Below, piece after piece: positions 1 through 15,000 of a DNA stretch of 64,000 nt. Every line of letters begins with the position of its first letter. The first letter of the stretch is position 1. The translations under genes were made by a program, and so were the position numbers. The DNA comes from Thermoguttaceae bacterium (lineage in GTDB: Bacteria; Planctomycetota; Planctomycetia; Pirellulales; Thermoguttaceae): positions 18,381 through 82,380 of the forward strand of contig JAFRXD010000093.1 in NCBI GenBank assembly GCA_017441605.1, in the 5' to 3' direction. The notes beneath the pieces are model-generated. The model saw only the letters and a program-made list of their open reading frames with translations, searched no databases and was not told the origin of the DNA.

Positions 1-1
1 T

Positions 2-3000
2 CACTACACCGTTACCGTAACCCTCGACGTCTTCGGCGTTGGAAACGTCTACGAATGGGGCGAAGAGGACGGATACGAGGGCGAGAACAACAACGTCTTC
101 GTCGGAACCTTCAGCGTCTTTAACGAGCCGAGCACGGTCGTTACCACCGAGCTCGACGTCGTCGATTACGTCGACGGCGAGACTTCTCTCCGCGAGGCGG
201 TCGAGGCGGCGGGCGACTATACCTACGTCTCCACCTTCGCCGTTCCCGACGGAACCGTCTTCACCCTCGAAAACGGCGAGGAGCTAACCGTCGTCGACGG
301 ATGGCTGACCCAATCGGTCGACGTCGTGATTAAGGACGGCGTCGAATACGACCTGCAAGAGGGCGACGAGTTCCTCCTCGGCGGGCGCTCGATCTACTAT
401 CATTACCAAATGAACGGCGGGTATTTCACCTACGGGCCCGATCCCGATTCGACCCGCGTCCCGCAGTCCGCGATCGACGCCGGTCCGATCACCTATCCCG
501 ACGGAACTTCCGCCTCCTTCCAGCTCCAAACCGACCAATACATTCACTATGTCGACGAGGTCGACCTCAACCACCAGGAAGACCCGCACTACACCTACAA
601 CGTTCTGTCGACTCCGAGCGGAGATATCGTGCTCTACGACGGCATGACCTTCTCTTACTCGAACGTCAACTTCACCTACTACCAGAACGAGAACTATCCG
701 CAAGGCGCCTTTGTCTTTGAGGACGGAACCGTCATCGAGTACGAGGACGGCGCCGACTTGAGCTTCGCGTCTCTCGCGATCGGAACCCTCGCCACTCGCC
801 ACGCGCGCGTCGAGAAGGAAGTCGTCCTCGCCGACGGCACTCGGCTCGAAGTCCGCGACGGCGTCGCCAAGACCTACAAAGAGGTTAGCGCCAACGTTAC
901 CTTCGACAAGGCGAAGATGCAGGGCAAGACGATCGTGATCGACACGGTTCAAGGCCCCGTCGCGCTCAATAAGACGACCGTTCTGCCCGGCTCGACCACC
1001 GCGGTCGATCGCCATCTCCACATCCTCGGCGAGGATCGCGACGTTACGATCTCCGGCAACGACGAGACCAGTATGTTCCTCGTCAATACCGACGCGACCG
1101 TTACGATCTCCGATCTGACTATGACCAAAGGTCGCGCAAAGGTCGGCGGCGCCCTCTACAACAAGGGCGATCTCACTCTGAAGGACGTCGATTTCGTCGA
1201 CAACGAAGCCTACTGGATTAAGTCGACCTCCGAAGGCGACCACCTCCGCGAAGGGCTCGGCGGCGCCGTCGCCAACTTTGGAACCCTAACCATCGACGGC
1301 GGAACCTATTCCGACAACAACGCCACCGACTTCGGCGGCGTCGTCTTCGCCGATCCGGGCGATTCCGGCGCCACGATCGTCAAGAACGCGACTTTCGCCA
1401 ATAACGCCGCGTTCGCGGGCGGCGCCTTCGCCGTCCAAAGCGGGTCCTTCTCCGTCGCCAACTCGACCTTTAATTCCAACTCCGCCGAGCGCGCGGGCGC
1501 GATCTACACCCTCGTCGATCTCGACGTAACCGCCAGCTCCTTTACCGGCAACAAGGCGGAAGCCGCCGACTTCGCTTCCAGAAATGTCAACGGCGGCGCG
1601 ATTTACGCCTCCAAGACCGCCAATTTGACCTTCTCCGCCGACGAAGAGTCCGAGTCCAACGTCGCCGTTACCTTCGACTCCAACGTCGCCGAAGCGGGCG
1701 GCGCGGTCTACGCCGAAGCCGGGATTAAAGTCAACGGCGATATCGTCGCGACCGGCAACAAGGCGGTCGCTAGCCAGTACGTCGACGAAGTCAAGGGCGA
1801 CTACGGCGCGATCTTCGCCAACGGCGCGGTCGAGATTACCGGAAACGCCGACTTTGCCAACAACGTAGCCGACGGTTCCTACGGCGCCCTGTACGCCAAC
1901 GGAAAACTCTCCGTCGGCGGCGACGCCAACTTCGCCAACAACGCCGCCAACTCCGGAAGCTACGGCGCCGCTTTCGCCAAGGGCGTCCAAGTCGAAGGAA
2001 ACGCCAACTTTACCGGCAACAAAGCCGGCGCCGATTACGGCGCGCTCTACTCTCAGGGCGAGCTTAGCGTCGGCGGCGATTTGAACGTCGCTTCCAACGT
2101 CGCGAACGGCGTCGTCGGCGGCGTTTACGCCAAGTCCTTGGACGTCGCCGGAAACGCGACCTTCTCCGGAAACTCCGCGACCGAAGGCTCTTACGGCGCC
2201 GCCTTGATCGAGGGCGACGCCAACGTCGAGGGCGACGCGACCTTCTCCGGAAACTCCGCCAACAACGGCGCTTACGGAGCCGCGAGCGTCGTCGGCGACC
2301 TGACCGTCGGGGGAAATCTCGACGTCTCCGGCAACGCGAGCTCCAACGTCGCGGGCGTCGAGGCCAACAAGGTCTCCGTCGGCGGCAATTTGACCGTCAA
2401 TTCCAATACCGACAACGGCGGAGTCGGCGCCTTGGTCTCCAAGACCTCCGTCGACGTCGCCGGATCCGCGACCGCCAACAACAACGTCGGCTCCGCGATC
2501 GTCGCCGAGACCAACGTTACCATCGGCGATTCCTCCTCCTTCGAGAACAACGTCGGAACCAACGGCGCGGCGATCTTCGCCGGCGGCGACGTCTCCATCG
2601 ACGGCGACGTTACCGCCAAGGGCAACTCCGCGACCGAAAACGGCGGCGCGATCAACGCCAACTCCTTTACCGCCGCCGGAGCCGCGACCTTGACCGGAAA
2701 CTCCGCCAATGGCGAGGGCGGCGCGGTCTACACCAAGACCTTCGTTAAGATAGGGGAGGGTTCCTCCAATATCTCCGGCAACCAAGCCGGACTTAACGGT
2801 GGCGCCATCTACGCGGTCAATTCCGTTGAAATTGGCGGCGACGCCGTGATCGCCACCAACGTCGCCGGAAATCTCCCGACCGCCGTCGTGACCAATTCGA
2901 CGACCTCTACCGGCGACGAGGGTGAAACGATCGTAACGACCGTTACCAAGACCACCTACGGCGCCCTCGGCGGCGCGATTTACGTCGCCGCGGGCGGCGC

Positions 3001-6000
3001 CGAATTTGGCGGCGACGTCAAGTTCAATAAGAACCAAGCGAACGGCTCCGCCGGCGCGCTCTACGCCAAGGGTGACGTTAACTTCGGCGGCGACGCCACC
3101 TTCGCCAACAACTCCGCTCTCGGAACCGTCGTTACCGAGACCAAGACCGTTATCACTCCCGCCGACGGAAGCGAGCCGACCGAAACGACCGAAACGACGA
3201 CCGAGCCGATTGGCGACTACGGCGCCGCTTATGTCGAGGGCGATCTCAACGTCGAAGGTATTCTCGAAATGACCGGAAACGTCGCCAATCGTAGCTACGG
3301 CGCCGCGTACGTCGCCGTAAACGTCGACGTTAAGGGCGTCGTTGAAAAGACCTACGACGAAGAGGGCAACGAGATCTTCTACACCGGCTTGGTCGCCAAG
3401 ATCTCCGGCAACAAGGCGGAAACCGGCGACTTCGGCGCTCTCTACGCCGAAGGCGACCTGACGATCGCCGGAAACGCCGAGATCTCCGGCAACGAAGCCG
3501 CGGGAAAGGTCGGCGCCGTCAAGGCGGCGAGCGTTGGAATTACCGGCGACGCGACCGTCGCCAACAACAAGGCGAACGGCGGCGACTACGGCGCGATCCT
3601 GACCGACGGCGCGTTCAACGTCGGCGGAAACGCCGCGATCACCGGCAACGAGGCCGCCGGTTCCGTCGGCGCCGTCAAGGCGGCGAGCGTCGATATTACC
3701 GGCGACGCCAATGTGTCCAACAACAAGGCCAAGGGCGGCGACTACGGCGCGATTCTTTCCGACGGCGCGTTCAACGTCGGCGGAAACGCGACGATCTCTG
3801 GCAACGAGGCTTCCGGTTCCGTCGGCGCCGTCAAGGCGACGAAAGTCGACGTTACCGGCGACGCGATCGTTACCAACAATAAAGCCAATGGCGGAACGAA
3901 CGGCGCGATTCTTTCCGACGGCGCGTTCAACGTCGGCGGAAACGCGACGATTACCGGCAACAAGGCGACCGGCAACGTCGGCGCGGTCGAGGCGACCTCC
4001 GTCAAGATCGAGGGCGACGCCAATATCTCCAACAACGAGTCCGGAGACAACTACGGCGCGGTCATCGCCGAGACCTTCTACGTCGGAGGCGCCGCGACGA
4101 TCAACAACAACAAGGCCAAGAACGACGTCGGCGCGATCTACGTTACCGGTTCCGGTATTGCCTTCGAAATCGTTGGCGACGCCACCATTAGCGGCAACAA
4201 AGCCGCAAACGCCGCGAACGAGACCGTCGACGTTCAATCCGAGACGACCTTCTCCACCAACGAGGAAGGCGCAACGGTCAGAACCACCGTTACCACGACG
4301 ACCACGACGACCGTCCTCAACGGCAAGTACGGCGCGTTCAACGTCGAGAACGGTTCCGCAAAGTTTGGCGCCGACGCGACGATTACCAACAACTCCGCGT
4401 CCGCTTACGGCGCCTTCAACGTCGCCAACGACCTCAACGTTGGGGGTAAACTGACTCTCGACGGAAACGTCGCCTCCGGGAGCGAGATCGTTACCGTCGA
4501 GATCGTTACCCTCGTCGAGGTTCTCGACGCCGACGGAAACGTCGTTTCCTCCGAGACTTCCCTTGACGCGACGACGACCAACAACGAGATCCAATCCGAC
4601 TTCGGCGCCGGCAAGGTCGGCGGAAAAGCCGTCGTCGGCGGCGACGCCGTTATCTCCAACAACAAGGCCGACGACAACTACGGCGCCCTCTACGTCGCCA
4701 AGACCTTCGACGTTAAGGGCTCTCTCGACGTCGACTCCAACGAGGCGGGCGGCGACTACGGCGCCCTTTACGTCGGAACCAGCTTGACCGTCGATCAAAC
4801 CGCCTCCTTTACCGATAACAAGGCGGGCGGTTCCTACGGCGCTCTCTACGCCAAGACCAACGTTACCGTCAAAGGTCAGGTTGAAGTCGAGGAAGGTCAA
4901 GAGAAACCGACCGTCTTCGCCGCTACCGGCAACGAGGCGGGCGGTTCCTACGGCGCCTTCTACGTCGGCGGGGTCTTCTACGTCGACGGCGACGCCAATA
5001 TCTCCGACAACAAAGCCGGAGACGACTACGGCGCGGGCTATATTGGAAACGCCGCCACCATTAAGGGCGACGCGACCGTCTCCAACAACGTCGCCCAAGG
5101 CTCTTACGGCGCGTTCGCCGTCGCCAAGAATCTCGTCGTCAAGGGCGACCTCGTCGCCGAGAACAACCAAGCCGCTACCGGAGACTACGGCGCGATCTTC
5201 GTCAAGACGACCGCGCAAGTCGACGGCGATTTGACCCTCGAAAACAACTCCGCCGCCGGAAACGTCGGCGCCCTCGAGGTACAAGGCAAAACCCTGACCG
5301 TCGGCGGCGATTTGACCGCGACCGGAAACTCCGCCGGTGGAAATGTCGGAGCCGTCGAAGTCGGCGGCGCGCTGACCGTCGCCGGATCCGCAACCTTCGA
5401 GTCCAACCAAGCGGTCGGCGATTACGGAGCGGCCTACGTCAAGGGGCTCTTGACCGTAACCGGCGATCTGACCGCGACTTCTAACACCGCGGGCGGAACC
5501 GTCGGCGCGATCTACGCCAAGGACGGAGTCGACGTCAAGAGCGGCGCGACCATTACCGCCAACAAGGCGACCGGAAACGTCGGCGCCGTCGAAGGCAAGT
5601 TCGTCAAGATCGCCGGCGACGCCGTTATCTCCGACAACGAGTCCGGGGACAGCTTCGGCGCGATCAAGGTCGAGACCTTCTTCGTCGGCGGAACCGCGAC
5701 TATCGCCAACAACAAGGCGAAGTACGACGTCGGCGCCATCTACGTTACCGGTTCTGGAATCGTCTTCGAGATCGTTGGAAACGCGACGATTACCGGCAAT
5801 CGAGCCGGAACGGGCGCCGTTGTTGTCGAGACCGTTTCCGAGCCCGTCGTTACCGAAACGACCGACGAGAACGGAAACCTCGTCAGAACGACCGTTACGA
5901 CCAAGACGACCACCTCGACGATCAACGGAAAATACGGCGCCTTCAACGTCGAAAATGGCTCCGCCAAATTCGACGCCGACGCGACGCTCGCCAACAACTC

Positions 6001-9000
6001 CGCCTCCGCTTACGGCGCCTTTAACGTTGCCAACGACCTGCTCGTCGCGGGCAAGTTGACCCTCGACGGGAACGTCGCCTCCGGAAGCGAGACCGTTGTT
6101 ACCGAAACGACCACCCTTACCGAGGTCTTTGACTCCGAGGGCGCTCTGATTAGTTCCGACTCCAAGACCGATTCCGAGACCGAAAACAACGAAGTTCAGT
6201 CCGACTTCGGCGCCGGCAAGGTTGGCGGAAAAGCGGTCGTCGGCGGCGACGCCGTTATCTCCAACAACAAGGCGGACGACGCCTACGGCGCTCTCTACGT
6301 CGGAACGACCTTTACCGTCGGCGGCTCGCTCGTCGTCGATAGGAACGAAGCCGGAGGCAACTACGGAGCCGTTTGCGTTCGCGAGAATCTGACCGTCGAC
6401 AAACTCGCGACCATTGCGTCCAACAAAGCGGGCGGCGACTTCGGCGCCGTCTACGTCGGCGGTGATTTTGCCGTCAACGCCAATGTGGCGCTCGAGGAAG
6501 GCGAGACTCTCCCGACCGTTTTGACTCTGACCGGAAACGAGGCGGGCGCGAGCGTCGGCGGGCTCTACGTCGGCGGAAAAGCGACCGTCAACGGCGACGC
6601 CGAAATCTCCGGCAACGTCGCCGCCGTCGACTACGGCGCGGCGCGAATCGCCGGCGTTTTGACGATTAACGGAAACGCCAACGTCGCCGACAACGCCGCG
6701 ACCGCCGGTTCTTACGGCGCCTTGCAAGTTGGCGGCGAAGCCAAAGTTGGCGGAGACCTCGCGCTTTCGAACAACGCGGCCGGAACCAACGTCGGCGCCA
6801 TGGGCGTCAACGGCAAGCTGATCGTCGGTGGAAACGCGATCGCCGTCTCCAATAAGGCGGGCGTCAACGTCGGAGCCGTCGAAGTTAAGGGCGCCGCTCA
6901 ATTCAAGGGCGACGTCGACTTCCGAGCTAACGAGGCGGTCGGCGATTACGGCGCCCTCTACGCAACCGGCGCTTTGACTGTCGGTGGCGCCTCCAGCGTT
7001 AGCGGAAACGTTGCCGGCGGAAACGTTGGCGCGATTTACGCCAAGAGCGCGACCTTTGCCGGTCCCGCTCTGATCGTCGAAAACCAAGCCGCCGGAAATG
7101 TCGGCGCCCTCGAAATCGGCGGAAAACTGACCTTCAAAGACTCCGTCGACATTACCGCCAACAAGGCGGGCGGCGACTACGGCGCCGTCAAAGCCAGCGC
7201 CTTCGCCGCCACCAACGCCGCCGCCCAAATCGACGAGGTCGACGCCTACGCCGTCAAGATCGCCGATAACGAAGCCGGCGGAAACTACGGCGCCGTTTAC
7301 GTCTCCGCCACCGGCGAAGCCTTCTCCGTCGCCGGGTCTCTCAAAGCGACCGGAAACAAAGCCGGGACGACCCCCAACGTCGAAGTCGCGATCTCCGATC
7401 CGACGACCGGAGAAAACGGCGAAACGGTCGTCGAGACCGTTACGACGACCTCCGTCTACGGCAAGGGCGGCGCGATCTACGCCGACAAGGGTTCGATCGG
7501 CGTCGACGGCGACGCCGAATTCGTCGGCAACTCCGCCGCGACCTTCGGCGCGATCTACGCCGAAGAGGGCGTTAAGATCGGGCAAAATTTGACGATGACC
7601 AACAACGAGGCCAACGGGCAAGTCAAGGGCGTTACCGAAACCGCGACCACCGTTTACGTCCTCGACGACGGAGGAAACGTCGTCGATTCCGTTACGACCA
7701 ACTCCGAACCGGTCGAATCGATCTCTTATGCCGGAGCCAACTACGGCGCCGGTTACGCGAAGGTCGAGTTGTCCGTCGGCGGCGACCTTGTTCTCGATTC
7801 CAATAAGGCCCTCGGCGAAGTCGGCGCTTTCGGAACCGAAGGATCCGCGAATATCGCCGGTTCCGCGACGATTGTCGGCAACTCCGCCAACGAATCCTCG
7901 GCGCTCGCCGTTCGAGGAGGCGATTTGACCGTCGGAACCGACCTGCTCGTCAAGAGCAACGTCGCCAATCGCGCCTCCTCCTCCGTCAACGTTACCGGCG
8001 TCCTGACCGTCAAAGGGAACGCGACTGTTGATAGCAACGTCCAAGGCGGCATTGGTGCCGACGCCGTTCTCGTCAAGGGCAACCTCGTCGCGACCGACAA
8101 CTCCACCACGGGCGTCGGCGGCGCGATCGCGTCCGATTCCGCGATCGGTATTGAAGGCGACGCGACGATTACAGGAAACTCCGCCACCGTCGGCGGCGCG
8201 ATCTTCGCCGTTTCCTACTTTATCGTCAACGGAAAAGCGACGATTACCGGAAACTCCGCGCGGCTGACCGGCGGCGCCATTGAAGCCTTTACGGTCGAAT
8301 TGCACGACTCCCTCGTCGCCGACAATACCGCGTCGATGGGCGGCGCGATTTCCGCGAACGACCTCGTTCTCAGGAACGTTACCGTCGCCGGAAACTCCGC
8401 ACACTACGGCGGCGCGATCCACCTCTCCGGTTCCGCCCAAATCGACAACTCGATTATCGCCGGCAACTCCGTCTACTCGATCGAAGACGAGGAAACCGTT
8501 GTTGACGAAGAGGGCAATGAAACGACCCGACCCGTTACCGTCGAGGGCGCGGGCGTCGAAATCTACGCCAAGACCGGCGCGAGCGTCGTTCTCCGATCCT
8601 CCTTGATCCAGAACGTCGAGTCCACCGGCGAAGTCGCCTTCGGAAACGATTGGCTCGTCGCGGAATATCGATCCTTCATCGGCGTCGATCCGCTCTTCGT
8701 CGGACAAGGCGATTACCGCCTCCAAAAGCTATCGCCCGCGGTCAACACCGGTTACAACGACCTCAAAGTTCCAGGCGTCGAGACCGATCTCGACGGCGGC
8801 GCCAGAATCGTCGCCGGTCGCATCGATTTGGGCGCCTACGAGTTCCAAACCGAGGTTTACGCCGATCTGACTTTCGGCGAGAATCCGATCAACTTCTGGT
8901 TCGCCACCATCGACGGAAGACTTACCGACCACTACATCGTCGGTTACGACTTGATCCTCGACTACGAGCTCGCCAACCTCGGCGAGGTCGCCGTCTTCGA

Positions 9001-12000
9001 CAAGTTCAATATCCAAGTCAACATTACCGGTACCCTTGCCGACGGTTCCGCTTACGACTCCACCTTCGTTCAACGGTACCAAGAAGGCTCCGATTACTTC
9101 GATTGGCTCCGCGTCGACGATTGGCTCCAACCCGGTTCGACCCAAGTCTATCCGCGTCAAAATATTGGCGCGCTCGGCGTCGGATCCTATACGATCACCG
9201 TTACGCTCGACTACGACGACGCCATCTCCGAGTCGACTAAGGAGAACAACGTCTTCACGACGAACTTCGAAGTCTACGAAGCCCCGAGCGTCGTCGTTAC
9301 CACCGACCAAGACGGCGATTTCAACCCGTTGGACGACGTCGTTACCTTGCGCGAAGCTTCCGAGCTGTACGTCGGGCCATACTGGTTCTCCTCCGACACG
9401 CTCCTCGATTCCGGAACCTTCCTCCGCGACGACCTCGTGGTCGTTACCGTAGAGGACGGCGTCGCGACGATCGGGCGCAACGTGATGGTCGTCGACGGAA
9501 ACGACGTCGACCTGGTCGACGGGCAGAACTTCGAGTACGGCAAGACCTACATCGTCTTCGAGAACGGCGTCTTCACTTATCCCGACGGTACCGTTCAACC
9601 TTACTCGCCCGGCAAGTACGACTACGACTACTCCATTACCCTGACCTTCGAGGACGGAACGACCGCTATCGCGCATCGCGAGTCCAAGTTCGATTACCTC
9701 GAGTCGATTGGCGAAGAGGCTCCGGTCTCCACCAAGTACGAGTACGTCGACGTCTATGTCGCTCCGGACGGAACCAAGATCCTCCTCGAGGAACTGACCC
9801 CCGAGTCGATCGTCTACTCCAAGACCTACGCGACCTACCATGAGTTCGTCGCCCTAACGATCTCGACCGGCGAGCTCGTCGGTCTCCATAACGGCGACGC
9901 GATCGGGTACAACGGCCTGACCGGAACCTTTATGAACGGCGGATTTATGTCCGACGACGGGTCGGTCAAGGTCGCGATCGAGGACGGAGCTCAATTCTTC
10001 GTCGGCGAAAACTTCGCGATTCCCGCCGTCTACAAGGGCGCCGCGTTCACCCTCGAAGACGGAACCTTCGTCGAGTTTGTCGAGGGCGCGACTCTCGAGA
10101 CCGAGAACGGCGTCGTCGTCGAAATGGCGATTCGCCGCGATCAAATCGGCGACGAAATCTCCATTACCGACGGTCGCAAGATCAAGTTCTACAACGACGG
10201 AACCGCCACGATCTCGACCTTCGTCGACAACGCGATTACTTTCGCCAATGCCCTCTCCGGCTCGACGATTACCCTCGCGGGTCGCGCGATTACCCCGGCT
10301 AAGTCTCAAACGATTACCGGTTTGACCCAAGGCGACTCCCCCGCGATTACCGTCGACGCCAATAAACAATCTCGCGTCTTCTCCGTCAACTACGGTCTCG
10401 ACGTCGCCATGAGCGATCTCGAGCTGGTCAACGGCGACGAGCTCCGCGGCGGCGCGATTTTCAACGCCGGAACCCTAGCGCTCGAGAACGTCGACGTTCG
10501 TCAGTCGAAGGCCAACGTCGTCTCCAACGTCAACCCGAACGACAAGGTCCTCTTCGAAGGGCTCGGCGGCGCGATTTACAACTCCGGATCCTTGACGATC
10601 AACGGCGGCGAGTTCGCCAGAAACGCGGCCGACTACTTCGGCGGCGCGATTTACTCGATCGGCTCGCTCGACGTCCAAAACGCCAAGTTCCTCGAGAACG
10701 CCTCCAACTACTTCGGCGGCGCCCTCTACTTCCAGAACTCCAACGCCACCGTCGCCAACTCGATCTTCGAGAGCAACTTGGCCGCCCTCAACGGCGGCGC
10801 GATCGGCGTCGCCGCCACAGCGGCCGACTCCAAGTTGACCATTGTCAACTCGCTCCTCGTTAAGAACGAGTCCGTCGGCAAGCCCGGTTTCGAGGAAGGC
10901 GGCGAAGGCGGCGCGATCTACGGTATCGGACAAAGCGGCAAGAAGGCGACCGTCGAGGCGACCAACATCACCGTCGCCGACAACGCCGCGGCCTTCGGCG
11001 GCGGTATCGCCGTCGACAATGCCGAGCTCGTTCTCAAGAACTCGATCGTCGCGCGCAACTCCGCCGTATTCCAAGGCGCCGATATCGCGCTCGAGCGCGA
11101 GGCGACCGGCGTCCTCTACGCCAGCTTGATCGGCGTCGGCGACGACGTCGTCAATCCCGACGCCCTGAGCGTCGCCGGCGGCTACTCCGCGTTCCTCGGC
11201 TCGACCGCCGCTCCGATCGACGTTATGTTCGACGCCGATTACCGACCCGCCCCCGCCTCCCCGGCGGTCAACTCCGGCGTCAACGACTTTGTCGCCGGTA
11301 TCGAGACCGACCTCGCCGGCGGCGAGCGCATCGTCGACAAGTTCGTCGATATGGGCGCTTACGAAGCCGCCAGCTTCGCGCCCGACTTGACTTTCGGCGA
11401 GGACGACGGGCTCGTCGGTTGGTTCGCCTACAGCAACGGCGCCAACACCGGCAAGTTCATCGAGGGTTGGGACGTCGCGTTCGACTACTCGTTCGGCAAC
11501 TACGGAGCCGGATCGGTCTTCACCTCCTTCGATTATACGATTACCGTCTCGAAACTCGACGAGAACGGCGATGCGATCGAAGGTTCCGCGAAGGTCTTTA
11601 CCCGAACCTACGGCGACGACGTCAACGGGCATATGTCTCCCGAAAACTGGCTCGCTCCGGTTACGCAAGTCGAGGGTTATTGGAACCTTGGAACCTTTGC
11701 CGCCGGCAAGTACCAAGCGACCTTCTCGCTCGACGTCGCCGATTCGGTCTACGAGTCCGACGAAGAGAACAACGTCTTCGTCTTCAACTTTGAAGTCGCC
11801 GAGCGACCCAGCTTGGTCGTTACCACCGAGCAAGACGTCGTCGACGATTACGACGGTCTGACCTCCTTGCGCGAAGCGATCGCCGCCGTCGGAACCCAAG
11901 GCTCCGAGAAGATCTCCATCGACAAGGTTATCGAAGACGGCGCGACCTTTACCCTCGCCGCCAACGAAGAGCGCGGAATCGAGGAAGGGACCGTCGCGAC

Positions 12001-15000
12001 CTACGCCGACGGCGTTCTTTCCTACGTTAAGGTTATTCCCGCGACCGAGGAGACCGAAGATACCGAAGCGACCGAAGAGACGACCGAGACGATCGTTCTC
12101 GACGCGGGAGTCGAGTACGCCTTGACCAACGGGCAAACCCTCGTCTGGAACGGCGCGGACTTGATTACCTTGACCGACGAGGTTCTCACCGCCATTACCT
12201 TTGCGCCGAACGTCCTCGGCAAGACGATTTCCATCGACCTGGACGCGAATAAGACCGAGTTCGTTATCGATCGCGACATGACGATCTCTGCGTCCGAGAC
12301 CGTGACGATCGACGCCCAAGGCGCCTCTCGCGCCTTCTTCGTCGCCCACGGCGAAGTCGCTATCCGAGGGCTCGATATCGTCAACGCCAACGCCGACGAG
12401 GGCGCCGCGATTTACAACGCCGGATCCCTCTCCGTCGAGCGCGTCAATATTTCCAACGCCAACGCCGAAAACGGCGCCGCGATCTACAACGCCGCGACCG
12501 CGAGCCTCGACCTCCTGAACGTCGTCGTCTCCAACGTCGCCGCGACCGGAAACGGCGGCGCGATCTACAACGCCGGATCCCTCGTCGCCAACAATATCGA
12601 GATCTCCAACGCGACCGCTAACGACGGCGCCGCGATTTACAACCTCGGAACGATCGAGAAGATCGCCGACTCGATCTTTACCGCCAACGTCGCCGCCGAC
12701 CAAGCCGGCGCCATCTACACCGAGGGCGGTTCGATCGACGTCGAGAGAACGACCTTCGACGGCAACTCCGCCAAGTACGGCGGCGCGCTCGTCAACTACC
12801 AAGCGACCGCGACGATCGCCGACAGCGCCTTCAAAGCGAACTCCGCTTCCGGCGACGCCGGCGCGATCGACAACTACGGCGACCTCGCCCTGACGAACGT
12901 CGCCTTCGAGTCCAACTCGACCAACGGGTTCGGCGGCGCGATTTACAATAGCGCCTCGTCGAGCTCCGAAGCCTACGTCGTCGACCTTGACGGCGTCTCC
13001 TTCACCGCGAACCAAGCGGCCAAGGGCGGCGCGATTTACAACGCCCAAGGCTCCGAGCTCGTCGGTTCCGGCGCCGCCAACGTCTTCGGCGCCAACGTCG
13101 CGACCGACGGCGGCGCGATTTACTCCGCCGGTTCGATCAAAGCCGATTCCGCCTGGACCTTCGAGGGCAACGCGGCGACCGGCAACGGCGGCGCGCTCTA
13201 TATCGCCCAAGGAACCGCCGAGTTCCAAGCGCCCGCCTTCGTTGGCAACTCTGCGGAAAACGGCGGCGCGATTTACAACGCCGGAACCTTCAAGGCGAAC
13301 AAAGCCAATTTGAAGGCCAACTCCGCTTCCGCGGCCGGCGGCGCGATCTACAACTACGGCGGAAAAGCCTCCGTCGTTATGTCCAACTCGCTCGTCTGGC
13401 TCAACGAGGCCGGAACGAACGGCGGCGCGATCGCTCTCGTCTCCGGAAGCGCGACCCTGCGCAACGTTACCGTCGCCGGCAACGTCGCGGGCGGCATGGG
13501 CGGCGGCGTCTACAGCGCCGGTAAGGTTTCCGCGTACAATACGATCGTCGCGAGCAACCTGGCTGGAACCGGCGTCGACTACTACGCCACGACCGCCGGT
13601 ACCTTCGCCTACTCGTTGCTCGGCAATAAGTCCGACGTCAACAAGGCTCCGACGATGACCAAGTCGGTCTCCGGCGACGCCGGATTCGCGGTCGCTCCGA
13701 TCTTCGAGAACGGCGCGCTCGTCAACGCCGACCAAGTCTCCCTCAAACCGCTCGCCGACTCCATCGCGGTCAACTCCGGAAACGACGCTTACGCGCTCGA
13801 CTACAGCGGAAAGGCGCTCGAGTTTGACTTCGACGGCAACTATCGTATCTGCTCGCCTCTCGACTCCGTCGATATGGGCGCTTACGAGTTCCCGTTCGAG
13901 GAACCCTCCAACGTCGTTACCACGAACCTCGACCTGATCGATCCGACCGACGGGTACGTCTCGATCCGCGAAGCGCTCGCCTACGCCGAGCGACTCGGAC
14001 TCGACACGGTCGTCTTCGATCCGTCCGTTACCGGCATTATCCTGGAATCGACCCTCTACGTCGATACCAACGTAACGATCGGCAGCGCGACCCAAGCGGT
14101 CACCTTCGAGCTGAAAGACGGCGACGAAGAGTCCGTCGTGGTCGTCGGTTCCGAGGACGAAACGGTCAACGTCTCGCTCGTCAATTTGACGATCACCGGC
14201 GGCGACAATCGTTCCGAGAAGGGAACCTACTACGATCATCCCGACTACGCCGGCGGCGGCGTTCGCAACTTCGCGAACCTGACCCTCGACAAGGTCAACG
14301 TTACCGGCAACCGCGCGGCCTACGGCGGCGGCGTCTATAACGCCGGAACTATGACGATCGTCGACTCCGTGATCGCCGACAACAACGCCTGGTACTACGG
14401 CGGCGTTTACAACCGCGGCGAGCTGACCGTCGAGCGGACTATGATCGCCGAGAACAACGCCGTTTACTACGGCGGCGGCGTCGGAACCTATACCGGCGCG
14501 ACGATCTCCAACTCGATTATCGCGCGCAATACCGCCGCGACCGGCGCGGGCGTCTTCGCCCAAGTCAACGCGGCCGAGTTGCTCAACGGAACCGGCTCCT
14601 TCGACGTCAACCTAATCAACGTCGACGTCGTCGGCAACGTCGCGACCGGAACCGGAGCCGAAGGGGTTGGCGCGGGCGTCTGGGCGAACCACGTCCTCAA
14701 CCTGACCAACTCGATCGTCTACGGCAATACCGCCGCGATGGACGCCGACCTGTACTACACCACGATCTTCGCCAGCAGCAAGCTGACCGCGACCTACTCC
14801 GATGTCGGCGACGCCAACGTTCCGCTCAACGGAACCGGCATGAAGTCCGTCGACCCGATGTTCGTCAAGTTCGACGACCAAGTCGAGCGCTCCGCGTGGG
14901 ACTTCAGTCTTGTCGTCGGATCCAAGTTGATCGGCGCCGGAAACAACGCGGCCGTCGTCGGCGAGTTCGACGCCTACGGCATGAAGCGCGTCGTCGGCGC

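Noticed and set aside
326..328. GTG at 326 as start of the first giant gene
   Set aside because: The frame is open to base 2 and the residues upstream match the CARDB/CSLREA junction found later in the same protein. The true start is outside the window.
3581..3990. CRISPR-like regular repeats
   Set aside because: The units are 156 bp, in frame, encode beta-helix rungs and have no unique spacers.
1286..8725. Antisense open frame of 2479 codons over the giant gene, plus others at 10475-14563 and 14612-16042
   Set aside because: The sense codons of the repeats (GCC, GGC, GTC, AAC, GAC) produce almost no antisense stops. The antisense product is low-complexity, without domains or a ribosome binding site, while the sense frame has clear domains.
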